From a virus, in IMG/VR virus record IMGVR_UViG_3300030109_003433, positions 1 to 56,845 of that record: a DNA stretch of 56,845 nt; one strand, given 5' to 3'. The position numbers and the translations under genes are program-made. Shown here piece by piece: positions 18,501 through 26,369 of this stretch; within the stretch, counting starts at the first letter, position 1; every line of letters begins with the position of its first letter. The notes under the pieces are model-generated. The model was not told where the DNA came from and made no database searches. It worked only from the letters and a program-made list of their open reading frames with translations.

Positions 18501-21291
18501 TGTGGCTCAAAGACAGTTTCAGGAGCAAGAGCTTCAGCCTTTGATTGATGAAATGGTCAGGTTAGAAATAAACCCTGATAAGTTTGATGAGTTTCTTGTA
18601 TTGCGTCATGCCCTCGAAAGAAACAAAAGAATTAGAAATATTAATAAACAACTAGATCCTCAAGCCCAGCCAGGCGCAGGCTTCATTTTTGATGACGCAG
18701 GCAACAAAGTCCCTCTTAATGATGAATATGTTAAGACCAAGATGAAAAATGATTACGGTCTTACCTGGAATGATTCGACAGAAACCTGGGAGGGCGGGAA
18801 CCAAAGAGGCGACAAGATGAATGCCCTTGCATCAAGGGTTGATAGCATTCTTAAAAACACCAGAGACTTTGGTAGGCAGACTGGATTGCTATCTCAAGAT
18901 GCCTTCGATGCTCTTAACAACACGTTCAAGTATTACGTCCCCTTAAAAGAATCAGAAAGACATTCTGATCAAAGTCCGATTGATAAATACAGTGAGACTG
19001 ATAGTGAGATTTTAACTTTCCTAACAGGTGCAACGGCTAGAACCACAGGCACTTCTGGATCAGGAGGCTCCTTGTCTATAAAAGGGGCAGAAGGTAAACG
19101 CCTAAAGGGAGGGCTGAACCTAGCCTTTTCTCCTTTGGGGAACGTGGTTGCAGGTCGAGAAAGGATGATCGGAAGGGGGTTAAAGAACAAGGAGTTTGGA
19201 GAGAGGCTGGTAAACCTTATAAAAGAAAATCCTAATAGCGAAGTTTGGAACGTAATCTCTCCAGACAATCCCCGTTTTACTAGCGTGTTTGAATCTTCAT
19301 ACACTTATGTTGGAGATGACCCATCTCTACAGGGAAAAAAGACAGGCGACATTTCGGATCAGCCAGATAAGAAGAACTGGGTAAAACAAGTTGTTACCAG
19401 GACGGGCAACCCATTCATGGAAAATGATGTTATGGGTGTCAAGATAGATGGTGTGCCTCACTATGTAGAGGTGAAAGATCCCAGTCTCCGCATAGCGTTA
19501 AATAATTTAGATGCTCATACAGCAAATACAATAGTGGAGTATTTGAATACTGCCACTAGGTTCATGTCATTTGTAAACACCAGTCTTAACCCTGAGTTTG
19601 TCATGGGTAACTTCCCTAGAGATTTGCAGACAGCGATATTCAATATCGTTGGTGAGCAGACAATGCCAGGTGGTAAAGCAAAAGATGCTCAAAAGATTGT
19701 TGGGAAAGTTGTAAAAAATACAGTGCCATCTATCGGCGTGTTCTATAAAGGATTTAGAAACCCAGATAAGCTAAGCCCAGAGGACAAAAGAAACTTTGAG
19801 GAGTTCATGGAATCAGGAGCAAAGACTGATTGGTTTCATTCCCTCCCTCCAGAGCAAGCCAAAGCAAATATTGATCGAATGATTGACATGGCTCAAGGCA
19901 CGTTCACAGGCACAGCTCGTCAAGGATACGATACAGTTATTGATTTTGTAGAGAACAGTAATGCCGCTGTTGAAAACGGAGTAAGGTTAGCATCATTCAT
20001 TGCCGCCAGAGATGCGATGATTGAAAAGGGAATAGACAGAAACGAAGCAGTTACCAGGGCGGCATCACTAGCTAAAAATCTTACAGTTAACTTCAACAGA
20101 AAAGGTAATTCAGGAAACCTTCTCAACGGTTTGTATCTATTTTTCAATGCCAGTGTACAAGGTACCGTCAATATGGTGCGAGGCTTGAATCCTATGAACC
20201 CAAATTCATCAAGGATGAAGCAGGGAATCATGGGTGGTTTGATTTCTATGGGTGCAACCTCTGCCATGCTAGCTGATATGTTGATGGATGATGATGAGCT
20301 TGAGGATATTCCTGATTATGTAAGAGACAGAAACCTGGTGATACCAGACGCATTCTTGTTTCAGGATACAGAGAAGGGATACACCACAATACCTCTGCCG
20401 TATGGGTACAATGTATTTCATGTGATGGGTGAGCTTGCCTATCAGGTCACAGCGGGTAAGCTAAGCCCAGAGAAAGCTGGCATAAGGCTAGCAAATGTAA
20501 TGATGGGTTCCTTCAACCCGATTGGCACCTCAATGAGCGACACCTTTAGCGGTGGCGTTTTAAAGACCGCAGTTCCAACGGTAGCCAAACCTGTGGTGGA
20601 GCTTGCGCTAAACGAGAATTACTTTGGATCGCCAATCTATTCAGCAGAAAGCCCATTCCCTGGTGTTATAGATCCTGTGCAAAGCAACAGGAAACTGGGA
20701 GGAACAGCAGAGGCATGGCGCACAGTTACCAGTGCGTTGAATGCACTTACAACTCCAGAGGGAAGGGAAGGAGAGTATGAAGCAGGATTTATAAATCTAT
20801 CCCCAGATAAATTGAGTTATATTATGGGGTATTATCTTGGTGGTGCAGGACAGTTTGCAGAAAGAACATTTTTAAAAGCCCCACAAAAGTTGGCAACAGG
20901 AGAGGAGTTTGAGACCAGGGAGATTCCTTTTATCAGGAGGATACGTGGAGAAATAAGTAATGCTCCTGATACGAATCAGTTTTATGAAAGAATAGATGAG
21001 ATAGATAGAAAGAAGGCGCAGGCAGAGAGTCAGAAAATGTCTCCTGCTGAAAGGAAAAAATATAGAGATAGCAATAGAAAATACATCCAAATGATCGGGA
21101 TAAGGAAGGGGGTTCAAAAAACATTGACATCTTTGTATAGGGAGAGAAGAAGATATAAAGAGTTGAGGGAGAAGTTTCCAGAAAGAAGATTAGAATATGC
21201 GGAAAAAGAACAGTTGATTCAAGATAAAATTGATGCGGCAATCAACCGCTTTAATGATTTGTATGATAAAAGAGTGGGTGAGGATAAATGA
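15559..21291 (+). CDS. Giant internal virion / ejection protein with polyvalent-protein-like region
   Basis: 1910 aa, the largest gene. The N-terminus (TRPDGSTLDITHPEGASEQN) matches a motif often opening phage ejection proteins. A Glu run and a Gly/Ala/Val-rich hydrophobic segment (about 140-180) follow, then long helical regions. Around 1330-1365 (NTATRFMSFVNTSLNPEFVM, NFPRDLQTAIFN) and 1515-1540 (GLYLFFNASVQGTVNMVRG) it resembles a large-polyvalent-protein-associated domain (LPD38-like, from memory). No lytic transglycosylase motif was seen. A T7 gp16-like DNA-translocation role is inferred from size and order. Confidence 0.65.
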   Translation: MPTTTVTRPDGSTLDITHPEGASEQNILRFAAYQDSLAMAEEDPYPLVEEEEEEEEETSTFGAIGEGLKRVPGEAFSTITRIGTGAGQYFSELLDDDEEERLEDTLLETQRGLDEKKKSFLGYDEDYDDSTITQVLGAVGSTVPFIGAGIVGATVGLPVAATTAVVAGLGALTYGAIGAEDRAETEARTGVKLTDAQENQAKFANAAIGSLEGLGAPFRILRRIPSKVFKGPGGKEIESRFKEAIDSGIAEGSQEAAASLVSDLAAKGIYDPDRDIFTVGKAGDYFEEGIIGGGAGFISDVFLGGIGRRKALSDSEKIQEFEDSKLDAEEVEAGNANAMLAGQAEEPTIDPAQGTMPYIDADPVEIDDSADGTAIRFPFNDPLKARASGIARKMGESFPVDEEFTVVSGASEGERAGRRQRLTEEGDSFLVEKYTQELDTDAVDTATLEKARETYEGDEQKARDAYVSEKVQQEKDSLLDDTQQKYNITSQEYVVVDSKGTRYGPKLNDINDAINLAGSLKESGISEAAQRDAKEMIDLSMKETGIQYDGNQIQNLLSIARRIFSPYQKTYNSEQVDYAADTVAATGYIHQGLTAKQAQEKNIKPKDMTASQKINRDRLKRGLPETNTFTLKEIRKALGQDVGDLYLVESGAGERLTYEAIQYKKTEKSKPRIAIVGKNKYGEIKTEPILDRPLNNEEERQRVAGSGKNIKYNVKTRKRIPFINLSDATKLASEMNQKRGLHFPAMMRGKQPKATEKRFNDLLQSKNIEDNINSPAIRSMVSRFIGRTLRRDQTNTFNNLTESEKKLLFVKLNQLPEFDVPTKLPVFSLKPVEKAKQQRSTETDTLGLPDPVQFESRDDVAVLDKQRQSDIKKEVNKVVETVEAKKVDEIGQATVAAGPLANINRSDYVDNVEEISSFETPSTTVPGRIGKNFIFQVADKLVGLKDIVASINKSRAAKGIDPIKDTEDPYIGEELLAGKMGVAQRQFQEQELQPLIDEMVRLEINPDKFDEFLVLRHALERNKRIRNINKQLDPQAQPGAGFIFDDAGNKVPLNDEYVKTKMKNDYGLTWNDSTETWEGGNQRGDKMNALASRVDSILKNTRDFGRQTGLLSQDAFDALNNTFKYYVPLKESERHSDQSPIDKYSETDSEILTFLTGATARTTGTSGSGGSLSIKGAEGKRLKGGLNLAFSPLGNVVAGRERMIGRGLKNKEFGERLVNLIKENPNSEVWNVISPDNPRFTSVFESSYTYVGDDPSLQGKKTGDISDQPDKKNWVKQVVTRTGNPFMENDVMGVKIDGVPHYVEVKDPSLRIALNNLDAHTANTIVEYLNTATRFMSFVNTSLNPEFVMGNFPRDLQTAIFNIVGEQTMPGGKAKDAQKIVGKVVKNTVPSIGVFYKGFRNPDKLSPEDKRNFEEFMESGAKTDWFHSLPPEQAKANIDRMIDMAQGTFTGTARQGYDTVIDFVENSNAAVENGVRLASFIAARDAMIEKGIDRNEAVTRAASLAKNLTVNFNRKGNSGNLLNGLYLFFNASVQGTVNMVRGLNPMNPNSSRMKQGIMGGLISMGATSAMLADMLMDDDELEDIPDYVRDRNLVIPDAFLFQDTEKGYTTIPLPYGYNVFHVMGELAYQVTAGKLSPEKAGIRLANVMMGSFNPIGTSMSDTFSGGVLKTAVPTVAKPVVELALNENYFGSPIYSAESPFPGVIDPVQSNRKLGGTAEAWRTVTSALNALTTPEGREGEYEAGFINLSPDKLSYIMGYYLGGAGQFAERTFLKAPQKLATGEEFETREIPFIRRIRGEISNAPDTNQFYERIDEIDRKKAQAESQKMSPAERKKYRDSNRKYIQMIGIRKGVQKTLTSLYRERRRYKELREKFPERRLEYAEKEQLIQDKIDAAINRFNDLYDKRVGEDK

Positions 21292-21668
21292 TTCAGCCAT
21301 ATTTTTATAAATGCAAGACAGTAAGGATCATAGATGGTGATACTGTTGATGCAGATATTCAGTTAGGGTTCAATGTAACTTTAAGTAAGACCAGGATTAG
21401 ACTTTATAATATCGACACTCCTGAAAGTCGCACAAGAAACCTGGAAGAAAAAGCACTAGGCTTGAAAGCCAAAGAAAGATTGATAGAGTTGTTAGGAGAG
21501 AAGTTTTATATTGAATCCCTGGGAGAAGGAAAGTCAAAGGGAAAATATGGTAGGGTACTGGCAACACCATTCACCCTGGACACACATCAGAATGTTTGTG
21601 AAATTCTAGTGTCAGAGGGTCATGCCGCATATTATGATGGCGGAAAGAAAACAAAGGTGTGGGCTTAG
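21288..21668 (+). CDS. Thermonuclease-like (SNase) nuclease
   Basis: 126 aa with ATGA overlap to the giant gene. VRIIDGDTVDADI supplies D16/D18, RIRLYNIDTPE supplies R38, D43 and E46, and KYGRVLA supplies R89. These match the staphylococcal nuclease Ca-binding and catalytic set (D21, R35, D40, E43, R87). It would hydrolyse DNA or RNA phosphodiesters. No signal peptide. As last enzyme of the rightward block it may degrade host DNA or be packed with the internal proteins. Confidence 0.85.
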   Translation: MIQPYFYKCKTVRIIDGDTVDADIQLGFNVTLSKTRIRLYNIDTPESRTRNLEEKALGLKAKERLIELLGEKFYIESLGEGKSKGKYGRVLATPFTLDTHQNVCEILVSEGHAAYYDGGKKTKVWA

Positions 21669-21675
21669 TAGTTCT

Positions 21676-21960
21676 ATGAGTATGTCAGCGATTGAGTGGT
21701 GCGCTGAACGTCAATGCAAGTGGGAGGTGATAGCTGTCATCAAATCCCCTCATGATGAAACCTTTGTTGCTTGCAGAAGGAGATACTTTCCATACGAGGG
21801 AAGAGATTGTCTAACCAGTTTTTTTAAAGATGGGATGTTCTCTAACACCCACTACGACATGACAGAACAAACCGCAATCGAAGATTTAGTTAGACGTTCA
21901 CATCTCTCGTTAGAAAAAGATTTAAGCTCAGTCAGTCACCAACGATTGACAGAGGTGTAG
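21676..21960 (+). CDS. Small hypothetical protein (94 aa)
   Basis: I prefer ATG 21676 (MSMSAIEWCAERQCKWEV), 8 bp after the nuclease stop; the longer frame from 21622 would overlap it. Contains CRRRYFPYEGRD and a helical C-terminus. Its 3' end runs 29 nt into the oppositely oriented excisionase-like gene. Moderate coding confidence, no family recognised. Confidence 0.5.
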   Translation: MSMSAIEWCAERQCKWEVIAVIKSPHDETFVACRRRYFPYEGRDCLTSFFKDGMFSNTHYDMTEQTAIEDLVRRSHLSLEKDLSSVSHQRLTEV

Positions 21961-22141
21961 GTTCAGGTTTTACCTGGTTGTTGCATGTGTTTAACCAGGA
22001 GAAAAATGTTTTCCTGGGGATGATCCAAGCATTACCAATACGCATAGCGGGTATCTCTTTCCGGTTGAGAGCGGCGTAAGTTTGATTGAGTCCCATTGAC
22101 AATATGTTTGCAACTTCTTTGACCTGCAATACGTGTTTCAT
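21932..22141 (-). CDS. Excisionase/MerR-type helix-turn-helix protein
   Basis: 69 aa. LQVKEVANILSMGLNQTYAALNRKEIPAMRIGNAWIIPRKTFFSWL is the layout of the small excisionase-like HTH_17 domain: helix-turn-helix, then a 'wing' with RIG..W.IP and a closing helix. It would bind DNA. It is the last gene of the leftward block and converges with the rightward late block. With no integrase visible, I read it as a transcriptional regulator rather than proof of lysogeny. Confidence 0.75.
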   Translation of the reverse strand: MKHVLQVKEVANILSMGLNQTYAALNRKEIPAMRIGNAWIIPRKTFFSWLNTCNNQVKPEPTPLSIVGD

Positions 22142-22237
22142 AATTGTTTTCCTTAGCCAGTGGTTGATAGTACCTGGTATTGTGTTCTATTCGTTTCGTT
22201 AAAGAAACAAAATAACCGTGGACAAAAGAAAAAAAAT

Positions 22238-22345
22238 TTAACCAGTTTGTTTTTTCTCAAACTCTTTCTCCAGTTGCTTAAAGTACGCCCTTCTTTTTTT
22301 CCACAAATCAAATTCTCTTTTCACTGCTTTCCATAATTTTTTCAT
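22238..22345 (-). CDS. Tiny basic helical protein (35 aa)
   Basis: MKKLWKAVKREFDLWKKRRA... is a single amphipathic, Lys/Arg-rich helix ending KKQTG. ATG 22345 has a strong site (AAAGGAGAG) 7-8 bp upstream, just inside the end of the preceding gene. Coding is supported by the ribosome site and spacing only; function unknown. Confidence 0.5.
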   Translation of the reverse strand: MKKLWKAVKREFDLWKKRRAYFKQLEKEFEKKQTG

Positions 22346-22349
22346 TGAT

Positions 22350-22628
22350 TCATCTCTCCTTTTCATTTTCTGGAACTAACTTAATGTGATGTAGCTTCGA
22401 TATAAAGAAATCGTACTCCCCCTCTCCAAAGTAAAAGTGATTCATAAAATCTCCAACCATTTCAATGTTAGCGAACTCACCATAAGAAGCTACCGTATTG
22501 TCTGCCTTTGATACCACGGTAACAATCAATGCCTGGAAGAATCCGCTTTCATTACAATCGCTAACAAGATAGTGAAAGGACTCATCTTTTTCAGTACCAG
22601 GAAATGGTATTATATTGTCATCGCTCAT
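22350..22628 (-). CDS. Hypothetical protein, paralogue of 31581-31781
   Basis: 92 aa. The core (FANIEMVGDFMNHFYFGEGE, then YDFF) aligns with FTSLEMTEHFINNFFDEDER, then DYFDF, in the product at 31581-31781; both have a Val/Ser-Lys strand before it. The two genes sit in different leftward operons, so this is a within-genome duplication or repeated acquisition. Acidic small protein; function unknown. Confidence 0.6.
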   Translation of the reverse strand: MSDDNIIPFPGTEKDESFHYLVSDCNESGFFQALIVTVVSKADNTVASYGEFANIEMVGDFMNHFYFGEGEYDFFISKLHHIKLVPENEKER

Positions 22629-22649
22629 AGGCTCCTCAGCTTAAAATTC

Positions 22650-22868
22650 TTACCACAAGTTGTGGAGATCGCCAGGTAAAAAGGTATCCCCATCTTCATG
22701 ATTTAAAGAGAACGATCCGTCACAATGTTCTACCAGGTCTATAGTTAGTCTATGCTCTTCCATTCCGGCAGATAATGTTTCAATGGTTGATTTGCCAGGA
22801 GGTAGAGGAGAGGGTCTCCTTTGAAGCAAACTTGCTATTCCCAAATGTTTAAGTTGTTCTAACCTCAT
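22650..22868 (-). CDS. Hypothetical protein (72 aa)
   Basis: Starts MRLEQLKHLGIASLLQRRPS, with a Pro-rich turn and an acidic C-terminal half (HEDGDTFLPGDLHNLW). Two bases separate it from the upstream gene's stop at 22871, so it is coupled. No family recognised. Confidence 0.5.
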   Translation of the reverse strand: MRLEQLKHLGIASLLQRRPSPLPPGKSTIETLSAGMEEHRLTIDLVEHCDGSFSLNHEDGDTFLPGDLHNLW

Positions 22869-22870
22869 GA

Positions 22871-23158
22871 TTAGATTTTATCTTCATATATTGAATCGTG
22901 CAGTTCCTGTCGATAATTATCTAATTGTAAAATCCAATCTTGAATAATATCTAGAATCATCACATCAGCCGTAGCATCAAGTAAATCATAGTTGATTTCT
23001 ACCTTTCCACAACTTCCAAGCGGCTCGTAATGTAACTTGCCATATTGCACTAGAAGCATAGGTGAATGAAATGATGTTCTTGTTTCTTTGCTGTGGCTCC
23101 TCTGCCTGTCCTGCCATCCATGTAATGATGGTCTTTTTTTTTCACTGTTGTCGCTCAT
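22871..23158 (-). CDS. Hypothetical protein (95 aa)
   Basis: Basic, polar N-terminus (SEKKRPSLHGWQDRQRSHSK) followed by VQYGKLHYEPLGSCGKVEI and an acidic helical C-terminus (LDATADVMILDIIQDWILQL). The upstream spacer holds a GAGGG-type ribosome site. Unknown function. Confidence 0.5.
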   Translation of the reverse strand: MSDNSEKKRPSLHGWQDRQRSHSKETRTSFHSPMLLVQYGKLHYEPLGSCGKVEINYDLLDATADVMILDIIQDWILQLDNYRQELHDSIYEDKI

Positions 23159-23184
23159 ATTTATTACCCTCTATAATATTAATT

Positions 23185-23430
23185 TTACTTAACTAAAATT
23201 CGTTTAAACATTTTTTTCTCAATCATCTGTTTTTGATTTCGAGAATAGGTGTTGTTGGTATAGACAATTCCCTTCCTGTACTTAGAGGGACGTAACTGTA
23301 CATTAGCACCCGCATTATCATCACTGGTGCATACTTCAATCTTTCCTCCAGAGTTGAGAAAGTCGATAATATCTTTCTGTAATTGCTCTCGAAACTTTTG
23401 CTTCTCCGTTTTGTTGAATGAGTTGCTCAT
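23185..23430 (-). CDS. Hypothetical basic protein (81 aa)
   Basis: I use ATG 23430, which overlaps the upstream stop (ATGA) behind GCGAGG, rather than the GTG at 23460. MSNSFNKTEKQKFREQLQKD, then an FLNSGGKIEVCTSD strand and a Lys-rich tail (MIEKKMFKRILVK). Possibly nucleic-acid binding; family not recognised. Confidence 0.55.
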   Translation of the reverse strand: MSNSFNKTEKQKFREQLQKDIIDFLNSGGKIEVCTSDDNAGANVQLRPSKYRKGIVYTNNTYSRNQKQMIEKKMFKRILVK

Positions 23431-23951
23431 TTGAACCTCGCTGTTACTATATGCTCCCACAATTTAGACATGCCCAATAGATGCGTTTGATCCAGGGTGT
23501 AACATTTGCCATGCCCTAAGTCTTCGTGGACACATTTTTCTCTAAAATGTTTTTGTGAAACCCATCCCATAACTAGCATCACATCATCTTGTGTGGTGTC
23601 AGCCGTTACCAGGATGGCAAGTTCTGAAAGAAAAGAATCTAGTGATTTGAATAAAAGTTTACCCTGGGGATAGAAGCTAGCTTTGACCTGGATAGAAACC
23701 TCCTTGTTGCCGACATCAATATACATGTCATCACCAGAGTCTATCCCCATAGCTGATGCTTTGAAATCAAGACCAAACAGTTTTGCCACTGCTTTTTCTG
23801 CCTTGATCCCAAGCTCATCAATATCATTATCAGTTCTGCCCTGATCTCGCCTGTCGTTTTTGACATGAGATAACCTAGCCATTTGCCAACGGAGAGAGGC
23901 AAATTGTCTGCATTCGGATAGCTCAGATTTCTTCAGTCGTACCGGAATCAT
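23427..23951 (-). CDS. PD-(D/E)XK-type nuclease
   Basis: 174 aa. The helix LGIKAEKAVAKLFGLD (E52), then GIDSGDDMYID and VSIQVKAS (Q88-x-K90), follows the E...D...(E/Q)xK order of restriction-like nucleases; LLFKSLDSFLSELAILVTAD continues the core. C-terminal DLGHGKCYTLDQTHL resembles phage relatives I remember. It may cleave DNA during recombination, packaging or host degradation. Transcribed with the recombination genes. Confidence 0.65.
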   Translation of the reverse strand: MIPVRLKKSELSECRQFASLRWQMARLSHVKNDRRDQGRTDNDIDELGIKAEKAVAKLFGLDFKASAMGIDSGDDMYIDVGNKEVSIQVKASFYPQGKLLFKSLDSFLSELAILVTADTTQDDVMLVMGWVSQKHFREKCVHEDLGHGKCYTLDQTHLLGMSKLWEHIVTARFK

Positions 23952-24057
23952 TTGTTTGATCTTTAGCTATTTGTTTTAATAGTTTAATCAACGTAATTAA
24001 TGACTCAGATATTTCTTCATAATCATCATCGTCAATTTCGACAAGCATTATTTTCAT
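23923..24057 (-). CDS. Small acidic hypothetical protein (44 aa)
   Basis: ATG 24057 overlaps the preceding stop as ATGA; the 3' end overlaps the nuclease start by 29 nt. MKIMLVEIDDDDYEEISESL then an amphipathic helix (ITLIKLLKQIAK). The acidic start could mimic DNA or bind a basic partner; this is speculation. Confidence 0.5.
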   Translation of the reverse strand: MKIMLVEIDDDDYEEISESLITLIKLLKQIAKDQTNDSGTTEEI

Positions 24058-24290
24058 AGCCGATCAACATTCTCCTCTGATCCAAAAAATTCACCAAACT
24101 TTACGCAACACTTGTGCTGTAGCTGAGCAAGTGCCTTGCCAGAATCCTCTGGATCTAACGTAGATATTTCATCTAAATCTAAAAGTATATCAACCCAGGA
24201 TAGCTTAATTTCTTTTAGTGTGTTTTGTGCCTCAAGTATCTCTGTGGAAAAACTTTTCATAATACTTGGAAGATGTGTTGATTCATTCAT
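24054..24290 (-). CDS. Hypothetical acidic helical protein (78 aa)
   Basis: Predicted mostly helical (FSTEILEAQNTLKEIKLSWV), with acidic stretch LLDLDEISTLDPED and CCVKFGEFFGSE near the end. The 17 bp upstream contain GAGGGTAAT, a usable ribosome site. No family recognised. Confidence 0.5.
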   Translation of the reverse strand: MNESTHLPSIMKSFSTEILEAQNTLKEIKLSWVDILLDLDEISTLDPEDSGKALAQLQHKCCVKFGEFFGSEENVDRL

Positions 24291-24307
24291 AATATTACCC
24301 TCTTTAT

Positions 24308-24724
24308 TTATTTAGGTGGCGGCACATCAAATCCCATATCAGCCGCAGTCCGTACCAAACAATCTATCAACTCGCTGTATGTAATTTTATTTGTGCCGTT
24401 GCTTCTTTTTCTAGGTCTTCGTACCTCTCCAAACCTTGTCTCTACTACATCATAGCCATAGCATAGACAAAGCAATTCATTATGTATCTCGCCCTCTGTC
24501 ATACCGCACCACTGACCAAACTGGCGAGACCATTTTCTATAGTACCCTTCTTGTTGGCGACTCCTTTCCCACACCAGGGGTTTGATATTTACATCAATCC
24601 CTTCCTTGCATTGGTCTAACAGTTTATGGAAAAGCTCTCGCTTCTCTGGGTATTCCTGCATCAAAGCCATAACAACAGATGTAAATCTTTGCGAATCATC
24701 CGTTGATATTCTGAGGTCAATCAT
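24308..24724 (-). CDS. NinB/Orf-like recombination protein (tentative)
   Basis: 138 aa. The segment WERSRQQEGYYRKWSRQFGQ followed by an 'ITYSELIDCLVRTA' helix resembles the layout of lambda NinB/Orf, a recombination mediator that helps load annealing proteins on ssDNA. The neighbours (HNH-like, SSB-like, ERF, nuclease) fit that role. Similarity is weak by eye, so the call rests partly on context. Confidence 0.45.
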   Translation of the reverse strand: MIDLRISTDDSQRFTSVVMALMQEYPEKRELFHKLLDQCKEGIDVNIKPLVWERSRQQEGYYRKWSRQFGQWCGMTEGEIHNELLCLCYGYDVVETRFGEVRRPRKRSNGTNKITYSELIDCLVRTAADMGFDVPPPK

Positions 24725-25082
24725 CTGTTTTGTGTCCGTCTAACTTAATGACTCCCTGGTCAATCCTTCTTATCAAGGTCATAAGAATATTAAAAAGAAA
24801 TTGTTCAGACAGATCAATCTTTCTGAGATAAGGATCACCTGCATTTGATAGATTTCCTTGTAGCGGATTAGCAATGCTATTATCAAATTCATAATGGCAC
24901 TTAGCGCAGAGGTCAGCCACACACAAATCATGTGGCTTTATCCCTTTGCCCTTACCAAATATCTGGCTCCTCAGTCCTTGATAATGTGCGGCAACTATCG
25001 TGTCATCACGAACACCGCAATGAACACAGGCTTGCCCCTCTGCCGCTGAGAGTATTTTTTTAGACCTGATTAACTTTCCCAC
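24717..25082 (-). CDS. HNH/DUF1364-like zinc protein, lambda nin-region type
   Basis: 121 aa. GQACVHCGVRDDTIVAAHY and LCVADLCAKCHYEFDNSI give C-x2-C ... AAH ... C-x2-CH, the arrangement of the DUF1364 phage family, which I relate to HNH-type endonucleases. It probably binds zinc and DNA and may act on recombination intermediates. Overlaps both neighbours (8 and 13 nt). Confidence 0.7.
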   Translation of the reverse strand: MGKLIRSKKILSAAEGQACVHCGVRDDTIVAAHYQGLRSQIFGKGKGIKPHDLCVADLCAKCHYEFDNSIANPLQGNLSNAGDPYLRKIDLSEQFLFNILMTLIRRIDQGVIKLDGHKTDD

Positions 25083-25408
25083 GGATAACTTCCCGTATCC
25101 TGTGGAGGAGGACTCTGCACTGGAGTTGGTTGGTGTGTTTGTCCATGGTTTTGTGGGTGACTGAAACCATCATCCTCTTTTTCTACTGCCTCGATAGACA
25201 GGTAAAGATAAGATGCCCCTGTGTTTTTTGCATTGCGCTTCCATCCCGCCATCTTCAGGGTTGGTTTCTCACCTGACTTTCTCTGCTTTAAGATGGTTGA
25301 AAGTTGTTCATCTGTAAGCTCTATGGTGCCTTGCAAGTCGGGGTGAGTCTCTGATTTCTTGTAACCGTTTTCAAACAAAGCACTTTCACTTTTGTGGTAA
25401 TTAGGCAT
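25070..25408 (-). CDS. Putative single-stranded DNA-binding protein
   Basis: 112 aa. The N-terminal region (SALFENGYKKSETHPDLQGT, then an LKMAGWKRNAKN strand and YLYLSIEAV) resembles compact SSB-like phage proteins (ALFxN...PDxxGxIxL...AWxK). It is followed by a Pro/Gln/His-rich flexible tail ending SYPWES, comparable to an SSB protein-interaction tail. It lies immediately after the ERF gene with an 8-nt overlap. Family assignment is inference. Confidence 0.55.
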   Translation of the reverse strand: MPNYHKSESALFENGYKKSETHPDLQGTIELTDEQLSTILKQRKSGEKPTLKMAGWKRNAKNTGASYLYLSIEAVEKEDDGFSHPQNHGQTHQPTPVQSPPPQDTGSYPWES

Positions 25409-26138
25409 TTTCTTTCTCCTTAAATGTATTAAAAATTTCGCTCATAAAACCCATGATTTTCTTATAAGCCTCTGGGTATTTTTCTATCTGTGAGAATACC
25501 TCGATGTTTGTGTCGTAGTAGTCTCTTGCATGGTCAATTGATTCAAACTTAAATGTTCCCATGATTTTCATCATGTCATCTACCTGGTGCATTGCCGCCT
25601 CTGCATTAGGAATCTTATGCTCTCTAGGCTCTGGGGCTTTTACCTTTTGCTCTGTCTTGGGTTGTTCTTTTGGAACGACCTTTGAAGGCTCAGGCTTTGC
25701 GGATGCCTTGACCTGGGGCTTGGTTGGTTTGGATTTGCTATTATTGTCATGAGACATAGCACTTTCAGCGTCATCATCAGCCGATGGAATGCCTGCAACA
25801 GACTGTAAAGCATACCTCCTCGCGTAGGTGATCGCAGATCCCGCCGCCTGTGGATCATGCTTTACCATTGGTAAAGTGTAAGTCTGCTGTAGCCACTGCC
25901 CTGATGTGTGCATAAGCCGTGTAGTGACTCCTATGCCTCTCTCAGAGTTGAAAGGGAACTGGACATAGGATAGCCCATTGTCACAGAAAGGCTCCTTAAT
26001 CGCCTTTACAACGCTTCCCAGGTCAGCATACTTGCTTTTGAAATAAGGGTTACTGCTATCCTTCACAGCCCCCGCCATCTGTCCCTGGGCTTTTACCAAA
26101 GCCTGGGCTAGCTCATCTATTGATTCACTTGTTTCCAT
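25401..26138 (-). CDS. erf: ERF-family single-strand annealing recombinase
   Basis: 245 aa. LAQALVKAQGQMAGAVKDSS, NPYFKSKYADLGSVV, VTTRLMHTSGQWLQ and AAGSAITYARRYALQSVAGI followed by ADDDAE are the hallmark blocks of the P22 Erf family (about residues 8-130). A Lys/Pro/Gln linker (130-170) leads to a C-terminal helical domain. Erf anneals complementary ssDNA and promotes circularisation and recombination. Partner exonuclease and SSB-like genes flank it. Confidence 0.88.
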   Translation of the reverse strand: METSESIDELAQALVKAQGQMAGAVKDSSNPYFKSKYADLGSVVKAIKEPFCDNGLSYVQFPFNSERGIGVTTRLMHTSGQWLQQTYTLPMVKHDPQAAGSAITYARRYALQSVAGIPSADDDAESAMSHDNNSKSKPTKPQVKASAKPEPSKVVPKEQPKTEQKVKAPEPREHKIPNAEAAMHQVDDMMKIMGTFKFESIDHARDYYDTNIEVFSQIEKYPEAYKKIMGFMSEIFNTFKEKENA

Positions 26139-26147
26139 AATACCCTC

Positions 26148-26369
26148 TTAGTATTGTTGTTTAAGATCCTTGTCAACGTCCTCACCGATAAATTCAAGTA
26201 TGTCGTTAACATCTTTTTTCAAAAACAAATCCATTGGCATTTTTATTTTTAGTTCTTCGTTGACGAATATCAACACAACGTCGCCATCAACTGACATGTT
26301 TAACGTGCCATTACGAACCTGTTGAACCAAGCCAATAAACTTGTCTTTAAATTCTTGATTAACCTTCAT
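26148..26369 (-). CDS. Hypothetical protein (73 aa)
   Basis: MKVNQEFKDKFIGLVQQVRN, then a small beta region (MSVDGDVVLIFVNEELKIKM) and an acidic helix. Starts 11 nt inside the nuclease gene and precedes ERF by 9 bp. It may be a small accessory of the recombination pair. Family not recognised. Confidence 0.55.
   Translation of the reverse strand: MKVNQEFKDKFIGLVQQVRNGTLNMSVDGDVVLIFVNEELKIKMPMDLFLKKDVNDILEFIGEDVDKDLKQQY

Noticed and set aside
21932-22141. Excisionase-like gene as evidence for a temperate phage
   Set aside because: No integrase, repressor or attachment-site pair seen; the fold is widely used in transcription regulators.
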